Shown piece after piece: positions 9,565 to 18,617 of a stretch of DNA of 64,000 nt; position 1 is the first letter of the stretch, and each line of letters opens with the position of its first letter. The translations under genes were made by a program, and so were the position numbers. Under the pieces are notes generated by a model. It was given only the letters and a program-made list of their open reading frames with translations. It did not search any database and was not told the DNA's origin. The stretch spans positions 1,648,501-1,712,500 of the forward strand of contig NZ_CP017940.1 in the NCBI RefSeq assembly GCF_002764115.1, read 5' to 3'. Origin of the DNA: Phyllobacterium zundukense. GTDB taxonomy: Bacteria > Pseudomonadota > Alphaproteobacteria > Rhizobiales > Rhizobiaceae.

Positions 9565-11013
9565 ATGCTTCGCAAGACCGATTTCTATATCAATGGAAAG
9601 TGGATAGCTCCGGCAGTGGCGAAAGAACTCGAGGTTATCAATCCGGCCGATGAACAGGCATTTGCGGTAATCTCGCTGGGTTCACCGGCCGATGTCGACA
9701 GGGCAGTCTCGGCTGCGCGCAAAGCTTTTACCACGTGGAGCGTCACGTGCCGCGAAGAGCGGCTGGCATGGCTTGAGCGGCTGCTTGTCGTTTATGAATC
9801 GCGTCTCGCCGATATGGCAAAGGCCATTTCGTCCGAGATGGGGGCACCGATCACGATGGCTCTGGACGAACAGGCGGCTTCCGGAACAGGTCATATCAAG
9901 GCGTTCATCCGGGCGCTGAAGCACTTCGAATTCGAGCGTCCACTCGACGCGCACAACAAGACAGTTCGCATTGCCTATGAGCCCATTGGTGTGTGCAGCC
10001 TGATCACGCCATGGAACTGGCCGATGAATCAGGTGGTGTTGAAGGTCGTTCCTGCGATCGCCGCTGGTTGCTCCGCCATTCTCAAACCGTCGGAGATCGC
10101 TCCAATTTCCTCCGTCATCTTTGCTGAGATGATCGATGCGTCGGGCCTACCCGCAGGCGTCTTCAATCTGGTCAATGGAGACGGTCCAACGGTCGGCGAG
10201 GCAATGTCGCGTCACCCGGGCATTGACATGATGTCGTTCACGGGCTCGACCCGCGCAGGCGTTGCCGTCACCAAAGCCGCTGCTGAAACAGTCAAGCGCG
10301 TTTCGCTTGAACTTGGTGGCAAGTCGCCCAACATTGTGTTCGCGGATGCGGATCTGGAAGCTGCGATCAAGCGCGGCGTCTCGCATGTATTCAACAATAC
10401 CGGCCAGTCGTGCAACGCTCCGACGCGAATGCTTGTCGAGCGTTCGGTCTATGACAAGGCTACCGAAATTGCCGCCGCCACGGCGAAAGCCACCAAAGTG
10501 GGCGATCCCTCGCAGGATGGCGATCACATGGGGCCGCTGGTCTCGGAAATGCAGTTCAACAAGGTGCAAGGCCTGATCGAACAGGGCATCAAGGAAGGTG
10601 CACGGCTGATCGCAGGCGGCACCGGACGTCCTGAGGGCTTCAATCGCGGCTACTATGTCCGTCCGACAGTGTTCGCGGATGTCAACAATGACATGACGAT
10701 CGCGCGTGAAGAGATATTCGGTCCGGTTCTTGCCATGATCCCGTTCGACACGGAAGAGGAAGCCGTCGAGATCGCCAATGATACACCTTACGGCCTCGCA
10801 GCCTATGTCCAGTCGGGTGATCGCGAGCGTATCAAGCGTGTGTCGAAGCAGCTTCGAGCTGGCATGGTCCGCATCAATGGTGCATCTCATGCGGCCGACG
10901 CTCCATTTGGTGGCTACAAGCAGTCCGGAATCGGGCGCGAGGGCGGGCATTGGGGCCTCGAAGACTTCCTTGAAGTAAAGGCTATCAGCGGTTGGGAAGA
11001 TAGCGCCGCCTGA
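9565..11013 (+). CDS. Aldehyde dehydrogenase family protein
   Basis: A 482-residue NAD(P)-dependent aldehyde dehydrogenase. It shows the TPWNWP cofactor segment, the FTGSTRAG turn, LELGGKSPN with the general-base Glu, and catalytic Cys283 in GQSCNAP. AGGAGA lies 7 nt before the ATG. The gene stands alone between pabA and mgtE, so context gives no substrate. Medium-chain or semialdehyde substrates are possible; I do not assign one. Confidence 0.88.
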   Translation: MLRKTDFYINGKWIAPAVAKELEVINPADEQAFAVISLGSPADVDRAVSAARKAFTTWSVTCREERLAWLERLLVVYESRLADMAKAISSEMGAPITMALDEQAASGTGHIKAFIRALKHFEFERPLDAHNKTVRIAYEPIGVCSLITPWNWPMNQVVLKVVPAIAAGCSAILKPSEIAPISSVIFAEMIDASGLPAGVFNLVNGDGPTVGEAMSRHPGIDMMSFTGSTRAGVAVTKAAAETVKRVSLELGGKSPNIVFADADLEAAIKRGVSHVFNNTGQSCNAPTRMLVERSVYDKATEIAAATAKATKVGDPSQDGDHMGPLVSEMQFNKVQGLIEQGIKEGARLIAGGTGRPEGFNRGYYVRPTVFADVNNDMTIAREEIFGPVLAMIPFDTEEEAVEIANDTPYGLAAYVQSGDRERIKRVSKQLRAGMVRINGASHAADAPFGGYKQSGIGREGGHWGLEDFLEVKAISGWEDSAA

Positions 11014-11029
11014 ACTGCCAAAAAATGAA

Positions 11030-11069
11030 AGCAAGGGATGTCGCTGGTTCCATTTCGACATCCTTTGCT
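11030..11069. other. Intergenic hairpin before mgtE
   Basis: A 14-bp stem with one G-U pair (AGCAAGGGATGTCG against CGACATCCTTTGCT) around a 12-nt loop follows the aldehyde dehydrogenase stop. No U tract follows, so it may be a Rho-related end, an RNA-stability element, or part of the mgtE leader. It does not resemble the M-box magnesium riboswitch, which is much longer. Confidence 0.45.
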
Positions 11070-11116
11070 CTAACTGACAGTGTGTAACATTTGTCGGGAA
11101 GGCGGGTGCGGACAGC

Positions 11117-12529
11117 ATGGATGATACAGAGACCCTACCAGAATCCGCCCCGGACGAGCAGGATGCTGACATCTACGGTGAAGACGGTGCGGTCAAGACG
11201 TCCTTTCTAGCACGTGTCGGTGCCGCTATTGCGGATCGGGACGTACTGTTTCTGCGCTCACATGTCGGCAAGCTGCACCAGTCGGAACTTGGCCACGTTC
11301 TGGAAGCGCTGCATTCCGATCAGCGCTCGGCGCTGGTCGAACTTCTGGGCGATGAGTTTGATTTTGCATCGCTCACCGAAGTGGACGAAGCCGTTCGTCT
11401 TGAAATCGTCGATGCGATGCCAAACCAGCAGATCGCCGAGGCCGTTCAGGACCTCGACTCGGACGATGCGGTCTATATTCTCGAGGATCTCGATCAGGAA
11501 GATCGTGACGAGATTCTGGCACAGCTGCCCTTCACGGAGCGTGTGCGACTGCGGCGCTCCCTGGGTTATCCCGAAGAAACCGCCGGGCGCCGCATGCAGA
11601 CGGAGTTCGTCGCTGTTCCGCCGTTCTGGACCGTCGGGCAAACTATCGACTACATGCGCGACAATGACGACCTGCCGGAGTCATTCTCGCAGATATTCGT
11701 CATTGATCCGATGTTTCGGCTCCTGGGCGCTATTGACCTCGATCGCATCCTGCGCACACGGCGCGATACCAATATTGAGGAGATCATGCATGAGACACGT
11801 CATGCGATCCCCGCCACGATGGACCAGGAAGAAGCGGCGCAAATCTTCGAGCAGTACGACCTTTTGTCGGCTGCGGTGGTTGATGAGAACGAACGTCTCG
11901 TTGGTGTCCTGACCATTGAAAACATCGTTGACGTCATTCAGGAAGAGGCCGAAGAGGACATCATGCGCCTTGGCGGCGTCGGTGACGAAGAACTCTCCGA
12001 CTCGGTGTTATCGACCTCCCGGTCACGCACGCCCTGGCTGGTGATAAACCTCTTTACGGCCTTCTTGTCCGCATCAGTGATTGGACTATTCGATGGCACA
12101 ATCCAGCAGATGGTTGCCTTGGCCGTTTTGATGCCGATCGTGGCCTCCATGGGGGGTAATGCTGGCACCCAAACGATGACCGTGACCGTGCGCGCCTTGG
12201 CGACGCGCGACATCGATATTTACAACGCAGGGCGCATTATCCGCCGTGAAGCGTCCGTGGGCCTGATCAATGGCGTTATCTTTGCGATCATGATCGGTCT
12301 GGTTGCCGGCATGTGGTTTGCGAACGTTAATCTCGGGGGAATCATCGCGGCTGCGATGATCATCAACATGCTCGCTGCGGCGCTCGGCGGAATATTGATT
12401 CCGTTGTTACTGCATCGTTTCGGTGCCGACCCGGCCATCGCCTCGGCGGTATTTGTTACAACCGTGACCGATGTCGTTGGTTTTTCTTCGTTTTTGGGCC
12501 TGGCAACATGGTGGTTTGGCTTCAAGTAA
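11117..12529 (+). CDS. mgtE: Magnesium transporter MgtE
   Basis: A 470-residue Mg2+ channel/transporter. It has a cytoplasmic N domain of helical MgtE repeats (LEALHSDQRSALVELL, then a run of acidic residues), a tandem CBS pair around residues 155-275 that senses Mg2+, and five C-terminal transmembrane helices containing the family hallmark PIVASMGGNAGTQT in the pore. It imports Mg2+ at the inner membrane, and the N and CBS domains close the pore when Mg2+ is plentiful. The gene stands alone; the MerR gene 124 bp downstream is probably separate. Confidence 0.93.
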   Translation: MDDTETLPESAPDEQDADIYGEDGAVKTSFLARVGAAIADRDVLFLRSHVGKLHQSELGHVLEALHSDQRSALVELLGDEFDFASLTEVDEAVRLEIVDAMPNQQIAEAVQDLDSDDAVYILEDLDQEDRDEILAQLPFTERVRLRRSLGYPEETAGRRMQTEFVAVPPFWTVGQTIDYMRDNDDLPESFSQIFVIDPMFRLLGAIDLDRILRTRRDTNIEEIMHETRHAIPATMDQEEAAQIFEQYDLLSAAVVDENERLVGVLTIENIVDVIQEEAEEDIMRLGGVGDEELSDSVLSTSRSRTPWLVINLFTAFLSASVIGLFDGTIQQMVALAVLMPIVASMGGNAGTQTMTVTVRALATRDIDIYNAGRIIRREASVGLINGVIFAIMIGLVAGMWFANVNLGGIIAAAMIINMLAAALGGILIPLLLHRFGADPAIASAVFVTTVTDVVGFSSFLGLATWWFGFK

Positions 12530-12582
12530 CAGCGGTTTTCCCCATCATGCACTAAAGTCCGCAACCATATACAATCGTGCAA

Positions 12583-12600
12583 TTGACTTTTACGTAATTG
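12583..12600 (+). promoter_or_regulatory. Candidate LiuR-like operator upstream of MerR gene
   Basis: TTGACTTTTACGTAATTG contains the palindrome TTACGTAA (12590-12597). As I recall it, the motif proposed for LiuR, the MerR-type regulator of branched-chain amino acid degradation, is a TTGAC/TTTACGTAAA-like dyad. The site lies about 55-70 bp upstream of the MerR gene, where autoregulation would place it. TATAAT at 12623-12628 could be the -10 element, but no -35 at normal spacing is evident. Confidence 0.4.
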
Positions 12601-12653
12601 CGTGGGCAAAACATTCAATCGATATAATGTGGGAATGTAGAGCAGTGTCTGCC

Positions 12654-13040
12654 ATGCGCGAATATTATTCCATTACCGAACTGACGCGAGAGTTCGGCGT
12701 ATCGACACGGACATTGCGGTTCTACGAAGACGAAGGCCTGATCCATCCGGTCCGACGCGGTCGCACTCGCCTGTTCCGGCCTTCCGATCGCCATCTGCTC
12801 AAGCAGATCCTGCGCGGCAAGCGTCTCGGCTTTTCCATCGCGGAAATTCACGAGATCGTCCAGATGTATAACGAACCGCCGGGGGAAATGGGTCAACTGC
12901 ACCTCTTGATGAAGCGGGTCGAAGAAAAGCGCGCGGACCTGCGTCAGAAACGGCGTGATATCGAAGAGACCTTGACGGAACTCGACCAGGTCGAAGAAGC
13001 CTGCATCGAACGTCTGGCGGAACTTGGCGTCAATACCTGA
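12654..13040 (+). CDS. MerR family transcriptional regulator (LiuR-like)
   Basis: A 128-residue regulator with an N-terminal MerR winged helix (YYSITELTREFGVSTRTLRF, then YEDEGL) and a C-terminal coiled coil (roughly 85-125) for dimerisation. The segment ILRGKRLGFSIAEIHEI closely resembles LiuR-type regulators of leucine/isovalerate catabolism. There are no C-terminal metal-binding Cys pairs, so a CueR or ZntR role is unlikely. The ATG at 12654 gives the usual N-terminus; an in-frame ATG at 12627 would add nine residues. No liu or ivd genes are nearby, so its targets must lie elsewhere. Confidence 0.82.
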   Translation: MREYYSITELTREFGVSTRTLRFYEDEGLIHPVRRGRTRLFRPSDRHLLKQILRGKRLGFSIAEIHEIVQMYNEPPGEMGQLHLLMKRVEEKRADLRQKRRDIEETLTELDQVEEACIERLAELGVNT

Positions 13041-13043
13041 GCA

Positions 13044-14015
13044 CTACTGCGGCAAGCTCTGCTGCGTGCAGAAGCCGGCGATCTCCTGCATTTCCGGATC
13101 GCTCTGATCGCGCCGACCAGCGAAAACATCGTCGAAAATGCCCTGCGTTTCGGTCTGGCCGATCACACATTCGCAAAACTTCTGGCAAAACGCCTTGTCG
13201 TTGTCATTTTGGCAACTCTGAACGCAGGCCTGTCCAAAAACCTCCTGCGGCGTTGCAACCGCAGGCGGAAACAGCTGCGAAATCAGAAAAACGCAGCTGA
13301 TGAGCACCGGTTGGTGGATAAGATAGAAGGCGAGGCTGTGCTTGCCGATAAAACGTAGCGATCGGTCGAGCCAGGCCGGTGCAATATTGCCGGCAAGAAG
13401 CTTCAATGCATCGAAATTTTGCATGAATTTGGCAAGTGCCATGCCGGCCAAAACGGCGCCGAACCATGGGAAGATCGGCACATAGTCATTTGAGCGAATT
13501 ATGATCTCCGAAAGCCCAAGTCCCCAGAAGATCGGCGCATCGAACGTTGATGAGACGAGGTAATACGGAGCGGCAATGACCGCGACAGCAGCAATGGCGA
13601 CAACTATCGCCGGAAGTCGCAGGAATAACAGGCCCAAAACACTTGCCGCGGCGATCTCATGCAGTATGCCAAAGAAAACGAAGTTATCAGGCGTGATGTA
13701 CGCGGTGACGAGCGTGATCGCCAGCGCCGCGATAACGATTTGGGCAAGGCGAATGCCAAAAGGCCGCCAGCGGATCTCCTGGCCATGCGCGAGGACAAGG
13801 CTGAAGCCAACCAGGGCAAGAAAGGTCGAGGCGATGATGCGGGCATAGAGTTTCCAGGCGCCATGTCCTGTTGTTCCCGGCTCTAGATATCCGAAGAATT
13901 CGAAATCCCAACCTGTGTGGTAGGTAGCCATTGCGATGAGGGCGATGCCGCGCAGCACGTCCAGCTTGCCAAGGCGGGCTTTTGCAGGTGGATTCAAAAT
14001 CTCGGCTTGGTTCAT
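13044..14015 (-). CDS. DUF1624 (heparan-alpha-glucosaminide acetyltransferase-like) membrane protein with Cys-rich tail
   Basis: A 323-residue polytopic membrane protein. The N-terminal LDVLRGIALIAMATYHTGWD is the DUF1624 signature, related to acyltransferases that move acetyl groups across a membrane; YHTGWD carries the conserved His. About seven to eight hydrophobic helices cover residues 20-250. After the last helix is a hydrophilic tail with six cysteines: C264-x3-C268, C277-x3-C281, C283 and C316. A twin CX3C arrangement is unusual in a bacterial membrane protein and would fit a disulfide-stabilised helical hairpin or a metal site. The substrate is unknown. It ends 3 bp from the convergent MerR gene. 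Confidence 0.75.
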   Translation of the reverse strand: MNQAEILNPPAKARLGKLDVLRGIALIAMATYHTGWDFEFFGYLEPGTTGHGAWKLYARIIASTFLALVGFSLVLAHGQEIRWRPFGIRLAQIVIAALAITLVTAYITPDNFVFFGILHEIAAASVLGLLFLRLPAIVVAIAAVAVIAAPYYLVSSTFDAPIFWGLGLSEIIIRSNDYVPIFPWFGAVLAGMALAKFMQNFDALKLLAGNIAPAWLDRSLRFIGKHSLAFYLIHQPVLISCVFLISQLFPPAVATPQEVFGQACVQSCQNDNDKAFCQKFCECVIGQTETQGIFDDVFAGRRDQSDPEMQEIAGFCTQQSLPQ

Positions 14016-14231
14016 GTGGCAGAATCCCGGTCGCTACGGCTTTTGCGGCAAGCTAGGCGACATGGTCGGCAAAATCCATGGTCTTTCCTGTAAATGCCAC
14101 GGAACATTTTCCGCACATATTTCAACGGTTTCTATGAAACGGACATATTATGTCGCTTGATTGACTGCTATCCACAATCTTGCGTCCGAAACTCTTGGCG
14201 ACGCTCGAATCATGCCCCCAAAGTCATCCCA

Positions 14232-15431
14232 GTGATCAATCAGGTTCGCCATCCTATCTGGATTACCACGGCCAAACGTCCGACGGCGCGGGTGTTCGCA
14301 ATCCTGTTTGGCATTGAATCCATGGCGCGGGCGATCATTACCAGCGTTGTTCCGATCCAGACCTACGATCTCATGCAGAGCGAGCGCGGCGTCAGTATTC
14401 TTTATACGTGCATGTCCTTGCTCGGATTGATCTCCACGCTGTCTATTCCGCTGCTCATCGTTCGTATTCCACGCCGCTGGGTCTATACGGCGGGAGTCGC
14501 ATCCCTGATGCTGGGTTGCTGTGCCTTTGCGCTCGATACGCTGCCCGCGCAGGGGGCGGGGCTGTTCCTGCGGACCTTTGGCGCCGGCACGCTATCGATC
14601 ACACTCAGCCTCTACATCATGGACCATATCAAGAAGGGCGAACTGGTTCGGGCTGAATCCGTGCGGATGGCGACAGCCACCCTTGCATGGACTGGGGGGC
14701 CGTTCCTCGGCGTTTTCCTGTACACCCGGGTGGGAATGATCGCGCCATTCCTCCTGTCGATCGGTTTTTCGCTGCTTCTGCTCACGCTGTTCTGGTACTT
14801 CCGTCTTAGTGACAATCCGGCTCTGCAGAAGGGTCCTAGCCGCCCAGCCAATCCCATTGCCAATGTACGCCGCTTCGTCGTGCAGCCGCGGCTCCGGCTG
14901 GCGTGGCTGATTGCCTTTTCGCGTTCCTGCTACTGGAGCACGTTTTTCGTCTATGGGCCCATTCTCATGGTGGCGACAGGACAGGGCAAGCTCGCCGGCG
15001 GTCTTCTGGTTTCCCTTGGCAACTTGTTTCTGCTGGGCTCCATTCTTTGGGGAAAAGTAGGCATGGCGAAGGGGCTGACGCGCACGATTTCCGGTGTTTT
15101 CGTACTGCTTGCGGCGGCGCTGATCGGCGCAGGTCTTGCTGGCGAAGCATTTCCAATGATGGCTGCGATCATGCTGCTGGTCGGAGCTTTTTTCTGTGTG
15201 GCGATCGACACGCTTGGCTCGGCAACCTTCATCCGCGCGGTCCACCCGCACGAGCGAGCCCAGATGACGGCGGTATACCGAACCTATCTCGATTTTTCCG
15301 AGATTTTGCCCGCCTTCTTCTATTCAATCATCCTGTCATTTTTCCAGCTCGGCGCAATCTTCATTGCACTCGCCTGCCTGATGATCTTCACGGCAATCTT
15401 CGTCTGGCGTTATTTGCCTAGAGGATTATGA
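14232..15431 (+). CDS. MFS transporter
   Basis: About 399 residues with 12 predicted transmembrane helices and the general look of a major facilitator family permease. Helix 1 contains VFAILFGIESMARAIITSVVP, a central loop lies near 14815-14880, and six further helices follow. The start is uncertain: GTG at 14232 gives a normal MFS length but has no strong ribosome-binding site, and the frame stays open back to 14094. The substrate cannot be inferred. The 3' end overlaps the convergent DUF599 gene by 6 bp. Confidence 0.75.
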   Translation: MINQVRHPIWITTAKRPTARVFAILFGIESMARAIITSVVPIQTYDLMQSERGVSILYTCMSLLGLISTLSIPLLIVRIPRRWVYTAGVASLMLGCCAFALDTLPAQGAGLFLRTFGAGTLSITLSLYIMDHIKKGELVRAESVRMATATLAWTGGPFLGVFLYTRVGMIAPFLLSIGFSLLLLTLFWYFRLSDNPALQKGPSRPANPIANVRRFVVQPRLRLAWLIAFSRSCYWSTFFVYGPILMVATGQGKLAGGLLVSLGNLFLLGSILWGKVGMAKGLTRTISGVFVLLAAALIGAGLAGEAFPMMAAIMLLVGAFFCVAIDTLGSATFIRAVHPHERAQMTAVYRTYLDFSEILPAFFYSIILSFFQLGAIFIALACLMIFTAIFVWRYLPRGL

Positions 15432-16157
15432 ATCCGTAGTTACACTGTTCTGCATCAGCACAGCGCGAGCCGTGGAAAAGAACTGCCGACGTAGCAGAAC
15501 AATCGCGACCAAAGTTGTGGTGATCATGAACAGCAGGGGATGCAGGAACCATCCGAGATAGCCGATGGAAAAGAAGATACCGCGCAGGCCGCTGTTGAAG
15601 TGCTCGCCGGCCTGAATATTGATTCCTGCTGCGCGATTGACGCTGGCAATGACCTGCGGATCATCCGGTCCCTTGTCACGCGCCATGGGCACGCCGCCAA
15701 TCAGAATCGAGCAATAATTGAAGAGGCGGTACGACCAGGCAAATTTGAAAAATGCATAGGCAAAGAGGACGAGAAGTCCGAGGATCTTCGTTTCAAACAA
15801 TTGCTGTGTCGTCTCGCCCAGCAACGGCAGATCATGGAAAAGTGTGAGAACGCGGCCCGATGAATTCAGCAGGCCAAAACAGCCACCGATCGCCAGAATC
15901 GATGTCGATGCAAAGAAGCCCGTACCCTGTTGCAAGCCGATCATGATGCTGGTGTCGATCATGCGCAATTCGCGGGTCGACATTGTGGCCATCCATTGGC
16001 GACGTGCCTGGTTCATCTCGTAAGTCAGCGATTTCCTGCCGGCGAAGCCATTGGCTGTGGTATGGGAATAGAGCATCCAGACAATAAAGAAATAGACGAG
16101 TGCCAGGGCGTCGAGCCAATAGGATGTATTTGGAGCAGCTTGCATTTCTTCTCTCAT
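15426..16157 (-). CDS. DUF599 family membrane protein
   Basis: About 243 residues. The N-terminal WLDALALVYFFIVWMLY segment and four hydrophobic helices are typical of DUF599, a family of inner-membrane proteins of unknown function common in alphaproteobacteria. The segment MNQARRQWMATM after helix 1 is a conserved cytoplasmic region of the family. ATG at 16157 or the in-frame ATG at 16145 (with GAGAAG just upstream) could be the start; the frame stays open to 16223. No function is proposed. Confidence 0.75.
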   Translation of the reverse strand: MREEMQAAPNTSYWLDALALVYFFIVWMLYSHTTANGFAGRKSLTYEMNQARRQWMATMSTRELRMIDTSIMIGLQQGTGFFASTSILAIGGCFGLLNSSGRVLTLFHDLPLLGETTQQLFETKILGLLVLFAYAFFKFAWSYRLFNYCSILIGGVPMARDKGPDDPQVIASVNRAAGINIQAGEHFNSGLRGIFFSIGYLGWFLHPLLFMITTTLVAIVLLRRQFFSTARAVLMQNSVTTDS

Positions 16158-16385
16158 TCCTTGCAATCGTCGATTGCGAATGTACGTCAATTCGCTTGGT
16201 TCGCAAATCTCGTCAAGCGTCAATCCGCTAGGAACGGAGCGCGTGTTTGTGCGTGTTTTCTTTTAGCTTTTGCTTTGCAAGCCTATGTCGTAGAAACGCA
16301 AGGCAAGGTCGGTGGCGGGCTGCGGCGATTGCCGTCAACCAGCCATTATAAGATGCAATCGATTTCACTCGAGTAAGGTAGCCGG

Positions 16386-17786
16386 ATGTTCCTGTCGGTT
16401 TTCGATCTATATAAAATCGGCATTGGTCCTTCGAGTTCTCACACCATGGGGCCAATGACTGCTGGCGGCCAGTTCCTCGAAGAACTCAAGAGCGGCCAAT
16501 GGCCCCGACCGACCGGCGTCAAGGTCGACAGGCTGCGCGTGCATCTGCATGGCTCGCTCGCTTTCACCGGCATAGGCCACGCGACGGACCGTGCCGTTAT
16601 CCTTGGGCTGTGCGGTCTATTGCCCGCGACCGTCGATCCAAACGAGATGGATGCATTGCTCGAGACGGTGAAGCAGACCAAACGAATCTCGCCCGAAGGT
16701 CATCCCTCCTATCGCTTCGACCCCGCAACGGACCTGATCATGGATCGGCGCACACCCCTGCCGGGACATGCAAACGGCATGGCGTTCGAAGCTTACGATG
16801 TTGACGACCGGCTGCTGTTGCGCCGCATCTTCTATTCGATCGGCGGCGGTTTTGTCGTGACGGAAGAAGAGCTGGAATCGGCGAAAACCCGCACGGCTCC
16901 CAAGGCGGAAGTTCCAGTTCCATTTCCCTTTATCAATGCCGCTCAGATGATGAGCATGGCCAAGGAAAGCGGGTTGTCGATCGCCGAGATGAAGCGGCAA
17001 AATGAAGAAGTCTTCATGAGCCGCGATGAATTGAATGCAGGTCTAGATCGCATATGGTCGGCCATGCGTTCATGCATCGATCGCGGTTTGGAACAGGAAG
17101 GCATCATGCCCGGCGGGCTCAAGGTCAAGCGCCGCGCCCGTTATCTGCACGACCGCCTGCAGGAAGAATGGCGGCAGAATCGCATCAATCCGCTGCTCGC
17201 CAATGACTGGCTGTCGGTCTATGCCATGGCGGTCAACGAAGAGAACGCTGCGGGTGGACGGGTTGTGACAGCGCCCACCAATGGTGCTGCTGGCGTTGTT
17301 CCGGCCGTTTTGCGCTACTACCTGCACTTCCATGACGACGCTGACGAAAACGGCATTCGCGATTTTCTGCTGACGTCAGCGGCAATTGGTGGCGTGATCA
17401 AGCACAACGCTTCGATTTCGGGCGCGGAGGTTGGTTGCCAGGGCGAAGTCGGTTCCGCTTCGGCCATGGCTGCAGCAGGACTGGCCGCGGTTCTTGGCGG
17501 TTCGCCCGAGCAGATCGAGAACGCCGCCGAAATTGCGCTCGAACACCACCTCGGCATGACATGCGATCCGGTTGCGGGACTTGTGCAGGTTCCGTGTATC
17601 GAACGCAATGCGCTTGGTGCGGTGAAGGCAGTTACGGCCGCGTCCCTTGCGGTCAAGGGTGACGGCACGCACTTCGTCCCGCTCGATGCGTGCATTGAAA
17701 CAATGCGCCAGACGGGTGTCGACATGAACGAGCGCTACAAGGAAACCAGTCTTGGTGGTTTGGCCGTTAATGTGGTGGAGTGTTAA
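16386..17786 (+). CDS. sdaA: L-serine ammonia-lyase (single-chain, iron-sulfur)
   Basis: A 466-residue L-serine dehydratase converting serine to pyruvate and ammonia with an oxygen-labile [4Fe-4S] cluster. The N-terminal beta domain begins [19 protein letters not shown] and the C-terminal alpha domain carries the cluster cysteines within [14 protein letters not shown] and [13 protein letters not shown]. The length matches the single-chain SdaA/SdaB type, not the two-subunit Gram-positive form. It is monocistronic, with 81 bp to the following DUF1489 gene. Confidence 0.95.
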   Translation: MFLSVFDLYKIGIGPSSSHTMGPMTAGGQFLEELKSGQWPRPTGVKVDRLRVHLHGSLAFTGIGHATDRAVILGLCGLLPATVDPNEMDALLETVKQTKRISPEGHPSYRFDPATDLIMDRRTPLPGHANGMAFEAYDVDDRLLLRRIFYSIGGGFVVTEEELESAKTRTAPKAEVPVPFPFINAAQMMSMAKESGLSIAEMKRQNEEVFMSRDELNAGLDRIWSAMRSCIDRGLEQEGIMPGGLKVKRRARYLHDRLQEEWRQNRINPLLANDWLSVYAMAVNEENAAGGRVVTAPTNGAAGVVPAVLRYYLHFHDDADENGIRDFLLTSAAIGGVIKHNASISGAEVGCQGEVGSASAMAAAGLAAVLGGSPEQIENAAEIALEHHLGMTCDPVAGLVQVPCIERNALGAVKAVTAASLAVKGDGTHFVPLDACIETMRQTGVDMNERYKETSLGGLAVNVVEC

Positions 17787-17867
17787 GCTCATCCTCCTGA
17801 CAACGGCTTTGTGGAGAAACAGCCAGTTATAGTTGACGCCACAACCCGAAAGCGTAAATGCTTATCC

Positions 17868-18305
17868 ATGGCCCTTAATCTCGTTAAACTCTGTGTCGGC
17901 TGCACCGCGATCGAAGATCTTGCGGCGTGGATCGATTTTCGCCTCGACGAGCGCAGACGGGCCGGACTGTCTGCTGAACAATTTCATACAACCCGGATGG
18001 TCCCCAAACGTGTCGAGGAATTGCTTGACGGCGGATCGCTCTATTGGGTGATCAAGGGCAACATCCAATGCCGTCAGCGGCTCACTGACATCCGGACTTT
18101 CACGGACGATGAAGGCATCTCACGGTGTCATCTGGTGCTTGAGCCGCGCATCATTCCAACGGAATGGCAGCCGCGCCGGGCATTTCAGGGTTGGCGTTAT
18201 CTCACCCGCGATGATGCGCCGATCGATGAAGGGCAGGGCAAGACTGGCCGGGCAAAACTGCCGCCGGAACTGCGCAACGAACTGGCGTCGTTGGGTTTGC
18301 TCTAG
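17868..18305 (+). CDS. DUF1489 family protein
   Basis: A 145-residue soluble protein starting MALNLVKLCVGC, the N-terminus typical of the DUF1489 family, which is largely restricted to alphaproteobacteria. Other conserved stretches are GGSLYWVIKG and FQGWRYL near the C-terminus. The ATG at 17868 is preferred over the upstream in-frame GTG at 17811 because it yields the usual family length. Function is unknown; it is sometimes described as a putative lysophospholipase-associated protein, which nothing here supports. Confidence 0.8.
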   Translation: MALNLVKLCVGCTAIEDLAAWIDFRLDERRRAGLSAEQFHTTRMVPKRVEELLDGGSLYWVIKGNIQCRQRLTDIRTFTDDEGISRCHLVLEPRIIPTEWQPRRAFQGWRYLTRDDAPIDEGQGKTGRAKLPPELRNELASLGLL

Positions 18306-18307
18306 TA

Positions 18308-18568
18308 TCAGGAAATCCTTAGTTTCACCGCTGATACGCCATTGCGGCTATCTGAACGGATCCGCAGCCGAACAGGTGGCATTGCGGCACGCCGTGTTCT
18401 CGCAGCTTGGCAAAGCAGGACATTCACAAGATCCATCGTCTTGAACGCTGCATTGCCATGGCGCAAATCGGCCAGGCGCAAAGCAGCCTGTTGCAAGGCT
18501 TGTATACCGGCGAACAGCGGCTTTTCTCTGGCAGCCACCTGGCCGTGTATTTCCGTAGTAATCGACAT
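18308..18568 (-). CDS. Small hypothetical protein
   Basis: An 86-residue frame filling the 312-bp gap between DUF1489 and the carboxypeptidase gene. It begins MSITTEIHG and is rich in Ala, Arg and Leu, with a predicted helix over ALQQAALRLADLRHGNAAF. Support for it being real: AGAGGG (18577-18582) lies 8 nt before the ATG, codon use resembles its neighbours, and its stop is 2 bp from the convergent DUF1489 stop. There is no recognisable domain, signal peptide or membrane segment. Sequence conservation would be needed to be sure. Confidence 0.42.
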   Translation of the reverse strand: MSITTEIHGQVAAREKPLFAGIQALQQAALRLADLRHGNAAFKTMDLVNVLLCQAARTRRAAMPPVRLRIRSDSRNGVSAVKLRIS

Positions 18569-18617
18569 TCGCAAAACCCTCTACACTATACAATCTGGGT
18601 CTTTGGGATTGTGTGCC

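Noticed and set aside
11014..11116. Magnesium riboswitch upstream of mgtE
   Set aside because: The 103-bp gap is too short for an M-box, and only a simple hairpin is visible.
10147..11172. 341-codon minus-strand frame
   Set aside because: Antisense to the aldehyde dehydrogenase and the start of mgtE; composition is that of a shadow frame.
12583..12628. TTGACT and TATAAT as one promoter for the MerR gene
   Set aside because: The spacing is 34 bp, twice the usual for housekeeping sigma, so they cannot form one promoter; TTGACT is better read as part of the candidate operator.
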